28,943 nucleotides of DNA from positions 1 to 28,943 of the forward strand of contig JAHHRA010000023.1 in the NCBI GenBank assembly GCA_020026055.1, written 5' to 3'. The notes below the pieces were generated by a model. The model saw only the letters and a program-made list of their open reading frames with translations. It made no database searches and was not told the origin of the DNA. Shown here piece after piece: positions 7,635 through 15,290 of this stretch (positions are counted from its first letter, which is position 1; each line of letters opens with the position of its first letter). The position numbers were made by a program, and so were the translations under genes. The DNA is from Actinobacillus sp. (GTDB lineage: Bacteria; Pseudomonadota; Gammaproteobacteria; Enterobacterales; Pasteurellaceae).

Positions 7635-8306
7635 TTATTCATTACGACTCATAATACCAAGTATATTAAGTAAGCTAACGAATAAGTTGTAAATTGAAAC
7701 GTATAGACTAACAGTTGCACGAATATAGTTAGTTTCACCACCATTTATAATTTCGCTTGTTTCATAAAGAATTGCTAAAGTAGAGAAAATTACAAATAGT
7801 GAACTGATGCCAATAATGAAAGCTGGAGTATGGAAGAAAAAGCTCGCAATCATACCAATGATAAGAACAACAAAAAGAGCCATCATTGTCCCTGCTAAAA
7901 ATGACATATCACGTTTTGTAGTAAGAACGTATGCTGAACTTAAAAAGAAAACTGTTGCTGTACCTGCGAAAGCGTAGGCAACAGCACTTTCTAAGCCTGC
8001 ACCAAGGTAAATATTGATGATTGGACCTAAAGTGTATCCCATGAATCCTGTTAAGGCAAAAGTAGATAAAACTCCCCAAGCACTATTAGAAAGTGCATTG
8101 TTTAAAAAAAGTAATCCATAAAAACCAACAAGGAGAATAGCTGGATGGACAGGAGCTACGTTGAGCATCATTGCGATATAACCTGTTACTGCAGAAAAAG
8201 CGAGAGTTAATCCAAGCAGAAAGTAAGTGTTTCTTAGCACTTTGTTCGTAGTTAATACAGAAGCAGAAGTACAATTTTCTATAATTTGGGTTGAATTAGT
8301 ACGCAT
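7635..8306 (-). CDS. yccA: BAX-inhibitor-1/YccA-family inner-membrane protein
   Basis: This 223-residue integral membrane protein has about seven hydrophobic helices and belongs to the BI-1 (UPF0005) family. A short polar N terminus leads into VLRNTYFLLGLTLAFSAVTG, the usual first helix of the YccA group. GFMGYTLGPIINIYLGAG in the middle matches the family's central signature, and the C terminus ends YVSIYNLFVSLLNILGI followed by a short polar tail. In E. coli, YccA binds and modulates the FtsH membrane protease; that role is inferred here from family membership. It is a single gene with its own promoter (8345-8373) and terminator, and AGGAG precedes its ATG. Confidence 0.9.
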   Translation of the reverse strand: MRTNSTQIIENCTSASVLTTNKVLRNTYFLLGLTLAFSAVTGYIAMMLNVAPVHPAILLVGFYGLLFLNNALSNSAWGVLSTFALTGFMGYTLGPIINIYLGAGLESAVAYAFAGTATVFFLSSAYVLTTKRDMSFLAGTMMALFVVLIIGMIASFFFHTPAFIIGISSLFVIFSTLAILYETSEIINGGETNYIRATVSLYVSIYNLFVSLLNILGIMSRNE

Positions 8307-8633
8307 AAAAACTCCTAATGCTATTAAAAAATATTATCCGATTCAAAATAATAGGTCTAGAGTTAAATGTCAATGGATTAATAAATTGTGTTTGATAAGT
8401 TATGAGCTAAATATGCTCGTATTCTTCAAATAAACTTACTTTAAAATAGAAAATATATTTGTTTGCTTTTTATATTATATTTATCAGTGTTTAAAAGAGA
8501 AGAATAGACAATAGATTGAAATTACTACTCTTGAATATTAGCAAGAGATGATGTTCTCAGTAAATTTAAATCTCACATTCTTTGCTAAATTCACTGCTAA
8601 TGATTAATAGCTACTAACGATTTATTTTCCAAA
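8307..8633. other. AT-rich intergenic stretch between hns and the yccA-like gene
   Basis: This stretch contains the promoter of the leftward yccA-like gene near its left end. No ORF with a ribosome site, tRNA or clear repeat was found in the remainder. Very AT-rich runs around 8450-8480 could bind H-NS or bend, but no specific site can be named. Confidence 0.45.
8345..8373 (-). promoter_or_regulatory. sigma70-type promoter for the yccA-like gene
   Basis: On the minus strand TTGACA (8373-8368) is a perfect -35 box. A 17-base spacer follows and then TATTTT (8350-8345) as -10. It lies about 40 bases upstream of the start codon. Confidence 0.6.
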
Positions 8634-8665
8634 ATCTAAAAAAACTGTCAAATTATGACAGTTTT
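8634..8665 (-). terminator. Rho-independent terminator of the hns-family gene
   Basis: AAAACTGTCA (8641-8650) and TGACAGTTTT (8656-8665) form a perfect 10-base stem with loop AATTA. On the minus strand the stem runs into TTTTTTT. It lies 20 bases after the stop codon. Confidence 0.88.
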
Positions 8666-8684
8666 CTGCTAACACGTATAAAAA

Positions 8685-9083
8685 TCACTTGATTAAGAAG
8701 TCATCTAAAGATTTATTTCCTTCATTTATTTTAGCTTTCAATGATAATGGCATAATGCCACGTCCTGTCCATTGACGAATGATACCTTGATCGTCATGCC
8801 ACTCATATTTTGCAGGTGCTTTAATGCCTTTTTTGCTTGAACGAGATGAGGAAACTCCAAGATCTGCTATAGAAATGCCTAAATTAACCATTTTTTCACG
8901 TAATTCAGAAACTATACGTTCCTTTTCTGCTTGTTGGGCGATATTTTTTGCATTTTCTTCGCGACGTTCTTCTACAATTTTTTGGAATTTTAATAAGCAA
9001 TTTTCAGCTTCTTCAAAAGTCATATTATTAATTACACGACGCAAACTTCTTTTATTGTTTAATAACTTCGTTAAATTTTCCAT
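8685..9083 (-). CDS. hns: H-NS-family nucleoid-associated DNA-binding protein
   Basis: H-NS proteins oligomerise and coat AT-rich DNA, silencing acquired genes. The 132-residue product has the family layout. An N-terminal dimerisation helix (LNNKRSLRRVINNMTFEEAE) and a long charged coiled coil reach about residue 65. A linker with SSRSSKKGIKAPAKYEW follows, then the C-terminal DNA-binding domain with WTGRGIMPLSL, and finally KSLDDFLIK. In most H-NS proteins the loop that enters the minor groove reads TWTGQGR; here it reads QWTGRGI, so the usual final arginine is replaced by isoleucine while an arginine appears two places earlier. GAGG precedes the ATG. Whether this is the main H-NS or a paralogue cannot be told from this window. 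Confidence 0.9.
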   Translation of the reverse strand: MENLTKLLNNKRSLRRVINNMTFEEAENCLLKFQKIVEERREENAKNIAQQAEKERIVSELREKMVNLGISIADLGVSSSRSSKKGIKAPAKYEWHDDQGIIRQWTGRGIMPLSLKAKINEGNKSLDDFLIK

Positions 9084-9217
9084 ATTTATACCTCAATGAT
9101 ACAGCTACATATAACTAAAGCATGTTAAATTTATTTTTGGGAATTGTAAAGGAAGAAATATATTTATGCTTATAAATATTATTCAATTATATTTTATAAA
9201 ATTAATATATTTAAATA

Positions 9218-9652
9218 TTATATCCATCGATGTACTTTATCGATATAGTTTTGGTATTTTGAACCAAACTTTTTCAATAAAAATTGTTCTTCTTTTTTTA
9301 TTTGAAAATGCGTAGTAGTGAAGTAGTAAAATATAATTCCCCATATTGCATATAAATTTCCAAGATAAAAGAAGTAGGCAATAAGTGCTAAGAGTAGACT
9401 AAGATACATTGGGTTTCGAGTATAACGATAAATACCTTCTTTGATAAGTTGAGTCGTTTGATCTATATTAATAGGACTGATATTGGCGTGTTTTAATTTA
9501 AAGATCCACAAACTACTTACTGCAATTAAAATACTTAATACTAACATTAAAATAGCAATGTTTAATGATGAATAAAATGTGTAATGTACAGGTGTTAAGT
9601 ACATAAATATAAGACTAATAATAAAAAGAAACAGAGGTGTATAAAAAAACAT
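9218..9652 (-). CDS. isoprenylcysteine carboxyl methyltransferase (ICMT)-like membrane methyltransferase
   Basis: This is a 144-residue membrane protein with about four hydrophobic segments. The C-terminal half has the signature of the bacterial ICMT/phospholipid methyltransferase-like superfamily: RYTRNPMYLSLLLALIAYFF, a hydrophobic helix, then KKEEQFLLKKFGSKYQNYID and the closing HRWI. In this family the RxPxYxG/S motif and the EExxL...FGxxYxxY motif shape the S-adenosylmethionine site. The methyl acceptor is unknown for nearly all bacterial members. The gene lies upstream of the H-NS gene in the same direction, 134 bases away, and downstream of grpE behind a terminator, so it probably has its own promoter. 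Confidence 0.8.
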   Translation of the reverse strand: MFFYTPLFLFIISLIFMYLTPVHYTFYSSLNIAILMLVLSILIAVSSLWIFKLKHANISPINIDQTTQLIKEGIYRYTRNPMYLSLLLALIAYFFYLGNLYAIWGIIFYYFTTTHFQIKKEEQFLLKKFGSKYQNYIDKVHRWI

Positions 9653-9670
9653 CTTTTTTAAATTTTTTGA

Positions 9671-9704
9671 AAAATAAGGGCTAAATTTATTTAACCCTTA
9701 TTTT
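9671..9704 (-). terminator. Rho-independent terminator after grpE
   Basis: AAAATAAGGG (9671-9680) and CCCTTATTTT (9695-9704) are perfect arms, and TAAAT/ATTTA inside extend the stem. On the minus strand it is followed by more T-rich sequence. It separates grpE from the ICMT-like gene. Confidence 0.82.
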
Positions 9705-9716
9705 GATATTAAACCA

Positions 9717-10295
9717 TCAGGCTGAAATCATTACCATTGCAGGACGGATGACTCGACCATTTAGAGTATACCCTTTTTGTAATACGTTAATAATTTTGTT
9801 TGATTCTGTACCTTCGACTTGTTCTTGTTTAATAGCATGATGAAGTTCTGGATTAAAAGTTTCTCCAATTTCGCCAACTGCTTTAATACCGTGGCTTTCA
9901 ACAGTTTTTAATAAGCCTTTTAACGTTAATTCAACACCATTAATAATAGCACGCACATCATCAGCTAATTCATTGTTTGGGATTGCTAAAGCACGCTCTA
10001 AGTTATCGATAGATTCAAGTAGATCTTTAGCAAATTTTTCGAGTGCAAATTTGTGTGCTTTTTCAACATCTTGAGTTGCACGGCGACGAATATTATCAAT
10101 TTCAGCACGAGTACGTAATAAAAGATCTTGTTCTTTTTTAGTAGCTTCTGTGAGTTGAGCCTCTAGTTCTTGTACACGCTCGATTGCATCAGCAAGAGGA
10201 TCTGTTTCTGAATTTTCTGAAGTTGTTTGCAAGTCTTTTTCTAGATTGTCTGTTGTACTTGTTTCTTCGTTAACTGAAGGCTCTTTTGTAGACAT
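9717..10295 (-). CDS. grpE: nucleotide exchange factor GrpE
   Basis: GrpE releases ADP from DnaK and so resets the DnaK-DnaJ chaperone cycle during heat stress. The chain is about 192 residues, a normal length. An acidic, disordered N terminus precedes a long coiled coil (RVQELEAQLTEATKKEQDLL). The GrpE core then has LLRTRAEIDNIRRRA and KFAKDLLESIDNLERAL, and ends with the conserved beta domain (VGEIGETFNPELHHAI, GYTLNGRVIRPAMVMIS). I choose ATG 10295 because GGAG sits 8-9 bases upstream; an in-frame ATG at 10307 would add four residues and overlap that ribosome site. It diverges from nadK, as is common in relatives. Confidence 0.95.
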   Translation of the reverse strand: MSTKEPSVNEETSTTDNLEKDLQTTSENSETDPLADAIERVQELEAQLTEATKKEQDLLLRTRAEIDNIRRRATQDVEKAHKFALEKFAKDLLESIDNLERALAIPNNELADDVRAIINGVELTLKGLLKTVESHGIKAVGEIGETFNPELHHAIKQEQVEGTESNKIINVLQKGYTLNGRVIRPAMVMISA

Positions 10296-10358
10296 GGGGT
10301 TCTCCATTAATAATTGTTAAGATAAATGTACTTTGTAATTAGCTTATTGAGTCTGTAA

Positions 10359-10385
10359 TATAATGTCAATTTTAGTAAATTCAAG
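10359..10385 (-). promoter_or_regulatory. possible sigma32-type heat-shock promoter for grpE
   Basis: On the minus strand CTTGAA (10385-10380) equals the heat-shock -35 consensus. After 14 bases comes CATTATA (10365-10359), which only partly fits the CCCCATNTA -10 consensus. The spacing and the known heat-shock control of grpE make this plausible. A sigma70 reading, with TTGACA overlapping the same stretch and a poor -10, is the alternative. Confidence 0.35.
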
Positions 10386-10403
10386 TAGGTAACATTCTTT
10401 ATA

Positions 10404-11324
10404 ATGTCTATGGAAACATATTTATCTTCCTCACAAGTACTACATAAAACTTTTCAAACAATAGGATTGGTTGGAAAACCGCGCAGTGACAGTAGTTTAA
10501 AAATGCATAAAAACGTATTTAACTGGTTACACGAACATGGATATAACGTAATTGTGGAATTTGAAATTGGCAAGAAATTAAATCTTGCTTCCAAATATAT
10601 TGCGACGTTAAGTGAAATTGGTGAACAAGCTCAACTTGTTATTGTTATTGGTGGTGATGGCAATATGCTTGGAAAAGCACGTGAGTTAGCGAAGTATCAT
10701 ATCCCATTGATTGGGATTAATCGAGGAAATCTTGGCTTTTTAACTGATATTGACCCACATCAAACTTATGCTCAGTTAGAGGCGTGTTTGGAGCGAGGTG
10801 AATTTTTTGTCGAAGAGCGTTTTCTTTTAGAAGTACAAGTCAAAGGCAAAAATGGTGTTTATGATAGTGCTTGCGCTGTGAATGAGGTTGTAGTTCACCC
10901 CGCTAAAATTGCACATATGCTCGATTTTCACGTTTACATTAATGATAAATTTGCTTTTTCACAACGCTCAGATGGTTTAATAATTGCAACTCCGACTGGT
11001 TCAACAGCGTATTCTTTGTCGGCAGGTGGACCGATTATGACACCAGATCTTAACGCACTTGCCTTAGTACCAATGTTTCCACACACTCTTTCTTCACGAC
11101 CATTAGTAATTGATGGTGACAGTAAAGTTTCTATTCGTTTTGCTGATCATTACCGAACAGAGCTAGAGGTAGGTTGTGATAGTCAAATTATACTAGATAT
11201 TTATCCAAGTGATATTGTACACATCCAAAAAAGTCCACATAAGTTAAGATTATTACATCTGAATAATTATAATTATTATAATGTATTAAGTGCAAAACTT
11301 GGGTGGTTTAAAAATAATAATTAG
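10404..11324 (+). CDS. nadK: NAD kinase
   Basis: NadK phosphorylates NAD to NADP in the cytoplasm. The 306-residue product has the family motifs in order: TIGLVGKPRSDSS near the start, IGGDGNMLGKARELA with the catalytic GGDG near residues 83-86, INRGNLGFLTDI, AVNEVVVHP (NE motif) and ATPTGSTAYSLSAGGPIM near residues 196-213. The C terminus is slightly longer than in E. coli (292 residues), with an Asn/Tyr-rich tail. A second ATG two codons in (10410) is an alternative start; an AGG lies about 15 bases upstream and decides nothing. nadK-recN order is conserved in relatives. Confidence 0.95.
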   Translation: MSMETYLSSSQVLHKTFQTIGLVGKPRSDSSLKMHKNVFNWLHEHGYNVIVEFEIGKKLNLASKYIATLSEIGEQAQLVIVIGGDGNMLGKARELAKYHIPLIGINRGNLGFLTDIDPHQTYAQLEACLERGEFFVEERFLLEVQVKGKNGVYDSACAVNEVVVHPAKIAHMLDFHVYINDKFAFSQRSDGLIIATPTGSTAYSLSAGGPIMTPDLNALALVPMFPHTLSSRPLVIDGDSKVSIRFADHYRTELEVGCDSQIILDIYPSDIVHIQKSPHKLRLLHLNNYNYYNVLSAKLGWFKNNN

Positions 11325-11346
11325 CAGAGACTAAAAAAACACTTTA

Positions 11347-11362
11347 CTGTATATTATAACAG
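11347..11362 (+). promoter_or_regulatory. LexA (SOS) box ahead of recN
   Basis: CTGTATATTATAACAG fits the gammaproteobacterial LexA consensus CTG-N10-CAG exactly, with the full CTGT and ACAG ends. It lies 40 bases upstream of the recN start. A second imperfect half site (TATATACAG, ending 11385) follows, which could be a second weak operator, as E. coli recN also has more than one LexA site. TATAAT at 11371-11376 is a likely -10 between the two. Confidence 0.85.
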
Positions 11363-11401
11363 TAGTATTCTATAATTATATACAGTAAAGGGAGAGGGTT
11401 T

Positions 11402-13078
11402 ATGCTAATCCAACTAACGATTAATCATTTTGCTATCGTTCATCACTTAGATATTGAGCTTGCAACAGGGATGTCTGTTATTACAGGTGAAACAGGAGCA
11501 GGTAAGTCTATTGCATTAGATGCTCTCAGTGTTTGTCTTGGGCAACGTATAGATAGCACGATGTTACGTGATAACGAAAATCGTGCTGACATTTGTGCAG
11601 TTTTTCATGTTTCTCCACACAACCCAGCTTATACATGGTTGCAAGCACAAGAATTACAAGACACAGATAATCCTGAAAATTGTATACTACGTCGTGTTAT
11701 TAACTCGGATGGTCGCACGAAATCTTTTATTAATAGCATCCCTGTTTCTGCTCAGCAATTAAAAACGTTGGGGCAATTTTTAGTTCAAATCAACGGACAA
11801 CACACTTCTCAACAACTATTAAAACCAGAATATCAAACACAATTGTTAGATTGTTATTGCGATCACGCTATTTTTTTGCAAAAGATGCAGACGGATTATG
11901 TCCATTGGAAAAATATTCAGCAGCAACTTATAAGCTTTCATCAAAAATGCCAAGAAAATGTAGCGAAAAAACAACTTCTTGAATATCAAGTTGCTGAGTT
12001 AGATGAATTTGCTATAAAAGAAAATGATTATGAAGAATTGGAGAGAGAGCATACTCGTTTGTCTAATAGTGAAACTTTAAGTATGCTATCGCAATCTGCT
12101 TTGCAATTATTAAGCGAAAATGAAGAAGTGAATATTGAATCTTTATTGTACCGTGCAACTCAGCATACAACTGAACTCATTGAATTAGATAACCAATATG
12201 CAGAAGTAAATGCATTACTTCAGGATACATTAATTCAAATTCAAGAAGCATCTTCCGAATTGCAAATATTAACCAGTAATATTGAACAAGATCCTTCGTC
12301 ATTACAAGAAATCGAAGATCGTTTAAGTCAATGCATTCATCTTGCTCGTAAACATAATGTGAAACCTGAATTGCTTTATCAATTACATCAAGAATTAAAA
12401 CGAGAACTTGAAACTTTAATTGATTTTTCTGAAAGCGAGCAACTTTTAATTGCCCAAGAAAGACAAGCCTATTTTGCTGCGTTACAAACAGCAAAATTAC
12501 TTCATCAATCTCGGCGAGAAAAGGCAGAGATTTTATCACAACAAGTAAGTGAAAATATTCAAAAACTCGCAATGGAGAATGCAGTTTTTTCTGTTATTGT
12601 CAATTTTGATGAAAATAAATTGACTGCAAAAGGAGCAGACAACATTATCTTCAATTTAAAGAGTAATTTAGGGCAACAAGCACAACCCTTAAATAAAATA
12701 GCATCTGGAGGAGAATTGTCGCGTATTGCATTAACTCTACAAGTACTTACTTCACACCAAAATGCAGTTCCTACTTTAATTTTTGATGAAATTGATGTCG
12801 GTGTCAGTGGAGCAACAGCTAGCGAAGTTGGACGATTATTACGTAATTTAAGCTCTCAAACACAGGTTATCTGTGTAACACATTTACCACAAGTCGCTTG
12901 TTGTGGACATCATCATTTTATAGTTGAAAAACAAGTAGTAAATGAAAAAACAGAAACAACAATGAAAAAACTAACTTCAGCAATGCGAGTGAAAGCTTTA
13001 GCCAAATTATTAGGTGGCAGTGAAATTACGAAGACAGCACTAGCAAATGCACAAGAAATGTTAGATCTTGTTGCTTAG
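11402..13078 (+). CDS. recN: DNA repair protein RecN
   Basis: RecN is an SMC-like ATPase that acts at double-strand breaks to promote RecA-dependent repair. The 558-residue product has the normal length. The N-terminal ATPase half contains Walker A GETGAGKS (about residues 28-35) and INGQHTSQQLL. Two coiled-coil stretches (about 150-230 and 300-370) flank the middle. The C-terminal half carries the signature ASGGELSRIAL, Walker B LIFDEIDVGVSG (about 459-470) and the VTHLPQVA motif. GGGAGAGG lies just ahead of the ATG. A LexA operator upstream indicates SOS induction. The gap to nadK is 77 bases, so it has its own promoter. Confidence 0.97.
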   Translation: MLIQLTINHFAIVHHLDIELATGMSVITGETGAGKSIALDALSVCLGQRIDSTMLRDNENRADICAVFHVSPHNPAYTWLQAQELQDTDNPENCILRRVINSDGRTKSFINSIPVSAQQLKTLGQFLVQINGQHTSQQLLKPEYQTQLLDCYCDHAIFLQKMQTDYVHWKNIQQQLISFHQKCQENVAKKQLLEYQVAELDEFAIKENDYEELEREHTRLSNSETLSMLSQSALQLLSENEEVNIESLLYRATQHTTELIELDNQYAEVNALLQDTLIQIQEASSELQILTSNIEQDPSSLQEIEDRLSQCIHLARKHNVKPELLYQLHQELKRELETLIDFSESEQLLIAQERQAYFAALQTAKLLHQSRREKAEILSQQVSENIQKLAMENAVFSVIVNFDENKLTAKGADNIIFNLKSNLGQQAQPLNKIASGGELSRIALTLQVLTSHQNAVPTLIFDEIDVGVSGATASEVGRLLRNLSSQTQVICVTHLPQVACCGHHHFIVEKQVVNEKTETTMKKLTSAMRVKALAKLLGGSEITKTALANAQEMLDLVA

Positions 13079-13171
13079 CTTAGCATTAAAACAATAAGCG
13101 TTGAATTTCGAAAAGTTGTCCTATACTATACTGTGCCTTATATTGGTGAGATAAAAATTAAGGAAAGAATG

Positions 13172-14050
13172 ATGGCTTGGCTTCAACTTCGTATTAACAG
13201 TAATGACCAACAAGCAGAATCACTAAGCGAATCAATTGAAAAATTAGGAGCTGTTTCAGTTACTTTTATGGATAGTCAAGATACTCCTATTTTTGAGCCA
13301 CTCCCGGGAGAAACGAGACTTTGGGGTAACACTGACGTAATAGCTTTATTTGATGCTAAGATTGATATGCAAACTATCGTTGCTTCTCTAAAAGAACAAG
13401 GATATTTGCGAGATGATGTTTACAAAATCGAACAAATTGAAGATAAAGATTGGGAACGTGAATGGATGGATAATTTCCATCCAATGCAATTTGGTAAACG
13501 CCTCTGGATCTGTCCAAGTTGGCGTGAAGTACCAGATAAAAATGCCGTTAACGTGATGCTTGATCCAGGGCTTGCTTTTGGCACGGGTACTCATCCTACT
13601 ACTGCACTTTGTTTAGAATGGCTAGAAAGTTTAGATTTGACGAATAAAACTGTAATTGATTTTGGTTGTGGTTCAGGTATTCTCGCTATTGCTGCACTCA
13701 AACTCGGTGCTAGAAATGCCATTGGGATTGATATTGATCCTCAAGCTATCATCGCTAGTCGAAACAATGCGAAACAAAATGCAGTTGCTGATCGCTTGAC
13801 GCTTTTTCTTGCTAAAGATATCCCACAAAATCTTAAAGCAGAGATTGTTGTTGCTAATATTTTAGCTGGTCCATTAAAAACGCTTTACCCAACTATTAGC
13901 ACTTTGGTGAAAACGGACGGCAATCTTGGCTTATCTGGGATCCTCACTATTCAAGCACAAAGTGTTTGTGAAACTTATGCAGAAAAGTTCATCCTTGACG
14001 CTGTAGCAGAAAATGATGAATGGTGCAGAATTACAGGAACATTGAAATAA
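13172..14050 (+). CDS. prmA: ribosomal protein L11 methyltransferase
   Basis: PrmA trimethylates lysines and the N terminus of ribosomal protein L11. With the start at ATG 13172 the product is 292 residues, as in E. coli, and begins MAWLQLRINSNDQQAE. AGGA at 13161-13164 is well placed for it. The longer frame from 13133 adds 13 residues that do not fit the family. The N-terminal L11-binding domain contains EPLPGETRLWGNTDVI and the linker has EDKDWEREWMDNFHPMQFG. The Rossmann methyltransferase domain has DPGLAFGTGTHPTT, VIDFGCGSGILAIAALKLGA for SAM binding, and VVANILAGPLKTL with the NI motif. The genes dusB and fis that follow prmA in many relatives are absent here. Confidence 0.96.
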   Translation: MAWLQLRINSNDQQAESLSESIEKLGAVSVTFMDSQDTPIFEPLPGETRLWGNTDVIALFDAKIDMQTIVASLKEQGYLRDDVYKIEQIEDKDWEREWMDNFHPMQFGKRLWICPSWREVPDKNAVNVMLDPGLAFGTGTHPTTALCLEWLESLDLTNKTVIDFGCGSGILAIAALKLGARNAIGIDIDPQAIIASRNNAKQNAVADRLTLFLAKDIPQNLKAEIVVANILAGPLKTLYPTISTLVKTDGNLGLSGILTIQAQSVCETYAEKFILDAVAENDEWCRITGTLK

Positions 14051-14601
14051 ATTTAGTTAAATAATTTTAATAAATTATTTATTGTTTTATAGCTACGATG
14101 TTTTTTACTCTCAGAATAGTAAGAAAAAATTGTCGAAATACAACTGATGTTAATCGATTATTTGATATTTCAGTTAATAACGATTTAGTGAAATGAAACT
14201 TTTATATGATATCTTCTATTCAGCGTAACGATTATTAGAATTCTCTCTATTTTTCTTCTTAAAATTTAGACAAAGATAACAAGATATCAAACACTGAATA
14301 AGTCAATTTAAATCTTCTGAGTTTTTTGTAGGTAAAAAATTTCCTTTTATCTTAATCAATTGTTCATCCCAAAATTGTGATAAAACTCCAAATCTTTTTT
14401 ATTTAACAAAGAAAAATAAAACGAACTTAAAATAAGTTATAGCGATTATGCTTATAAATAAGAACAAAAAAGAGATTGACTCAAAAAATCTAAAGCTTTT
14501 CAATACAATGGACTGTAAATTGAAAAAATGAGTAAAATCTATAATCCTAATTAACAAGACAGTTATTTATAAATTTTTTATTTTCATCTTTTCGCTATCA
14601 T
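14051..14601. other. 551-base gene-free stretch after prmA
   Basis: This very AT-rich region holds no convincing protein gene on either strand. Visible structures are an all-A/T hairpin at 14058-14081 just after prmA, which may act as a weak terminator, and a hairpin TTTTCAAT/ATTGAAAA at 14497-14526. The longest plus-strand frame near the right end is a 27-codon ORF starting around 14448 with no ribosome site. No tRNA was seen. It may be decayed DNA or hold an unrecognised small RNA. Confidence 0.4.
14058..14081 (+). terminator. AT-only hairpin after prmA, possible weak terminator
   Basis: TAAATAATTT (14058-14067) and AAATTATTTA (14072-14081) are perfect arms around TAAT, 7 bases past the prmA stop codon, followed by TTGTTTTA. 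Having no G-C pairs, it would be a weak terminator at best. Confidence 0.35.
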
Positions 14602-14634
14602 TTACGCCTCAAAATTCAAAAAAATTTTACTCAA
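14602..14634 (+). repeat. dispersed ACGCC/AT-tract repeat inside the ribE 3' end (copy B)
   Basis: ACGCCTCAAAATTC, then an A run and ATTTTACTCAAAT, match one arm and the centre of copy A (ACGCCACAAAATTC...AAAATTTTCTGAAT). The GCG-TAA end of ribE lies within its core, so the repeat supplies the last codons and the stop of the gene. Confidence 0.5.
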
Positions 14635-15228
14635 ATATCTTTCAACAGTATCAACGATGGCTTGTGTTTGTGGATCAATCTCAATATTAACTGTATCACC
14701 GACTTGACGTCTACTAATTATAGTGCGACTTAATGTTTCTGGGATTAAGTTGACACAAAATTGCCTATCTTTAACTTCTCCAATAGTAAGGCTAATTCCA
14801 TCAATAGCAATAAAACCTTTGTGTAAAATATATTTCATCATCACAAGTTCTGGCATTTCAAACCAAATTTGGTGATTATTTTCACTTTGTAGAATTTTAA
14901 CGACTTTCGCCATACCTAAAATGTGTCCTGAGAGAAGATGTCCGCCGATTTCACCCCCCATCTGCATTGCTCGTTCAATATTGACCAAATCACCAACTTT
15001 AAGTTGGCTTAGATTAGTGAGCTTTAAAGTTTCTTGCATTAGATCAAAGCTAATTAAGTCACCGTCGATTTTTGTAACAGTTAAACATACGCCATTGTTA
15101 GCAATTGATGCACCTAAGTGCAAATCTTTTAGCAAGTCTTGTGGCATTTTGATCGTATGTGTTCTAAAATTTACCTTTTCATCAATCGCAACAATAGGAG
15201 CGATTCCTTGGACAATACCAGTAAACAT
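14602..15228 (-). CDS. ribE: riboflavin synthase, alpha chain
   Basis: The enzyme dismutates two 6,7-dimethyl-8-ribityllumazine molecules to riboflavin. The 208-residue chain is a tandem of two lumazine-binding barrels. The first starts MFTGIVQGIAPIVAID and contains GASIANNGVCLTV. The second starts GGHLLSGHILGMAKVV and contains GFIAIDGISLTIGEV, followed by VNLIPETLSRT. A C-terminal amphipathic helix forms the trimer. The last residues (KIFLNFEA) and the stop codon are encoded within a copy of the dispersed repeat (14602-14634). It diverges from norM across 62 bases. No FMN riboswitch is present in that gap. The symbol follows E. coli usage (also called ribC). Confidence 0.95.
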   Translation of the reverse strand: MFTGIVQGIAPIVAIDEKVNFRTHTIKMPQDLLKDLHLGASIANNGVCLTVTKIDGDLISFDLMQETLKLTNLSQLKVGDLVNIERAMQMGGEIGGHLLSGHILGMAKVVKILQSENNHQIWFEMPELVMMKYILHKGFIAIDGISLTIGEVKDRQFCVNLIPETLSRTIISRRQVGDTVNIEIDPQTQAIVDTVERYLSKIFLNFEA

Positions 15229-15290
15229 TTTTTACTCACTTATTTTAATTATTAGAAATCTCACTAATTATAGCAATTTTCGGATTTTTT

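Noticed and set aside
7531..7675. 47-codon plus-strand frame before the yccA-like gene
   Set aside because: It runs through a strong terminator hairpin and into the antisense of the membrane-protein gene.
14448..14531. 27-codon ORF in the prmA-ribE gap
   Set aside because: It has no ribosome site, a lysine-rich random composition and a hairpin running through it.
15229..15290. FMN riboswitch ahead of ribE
   Set aside because: The ribE-norM gap is only 62 bases and lacks the conserved RFN element segments.
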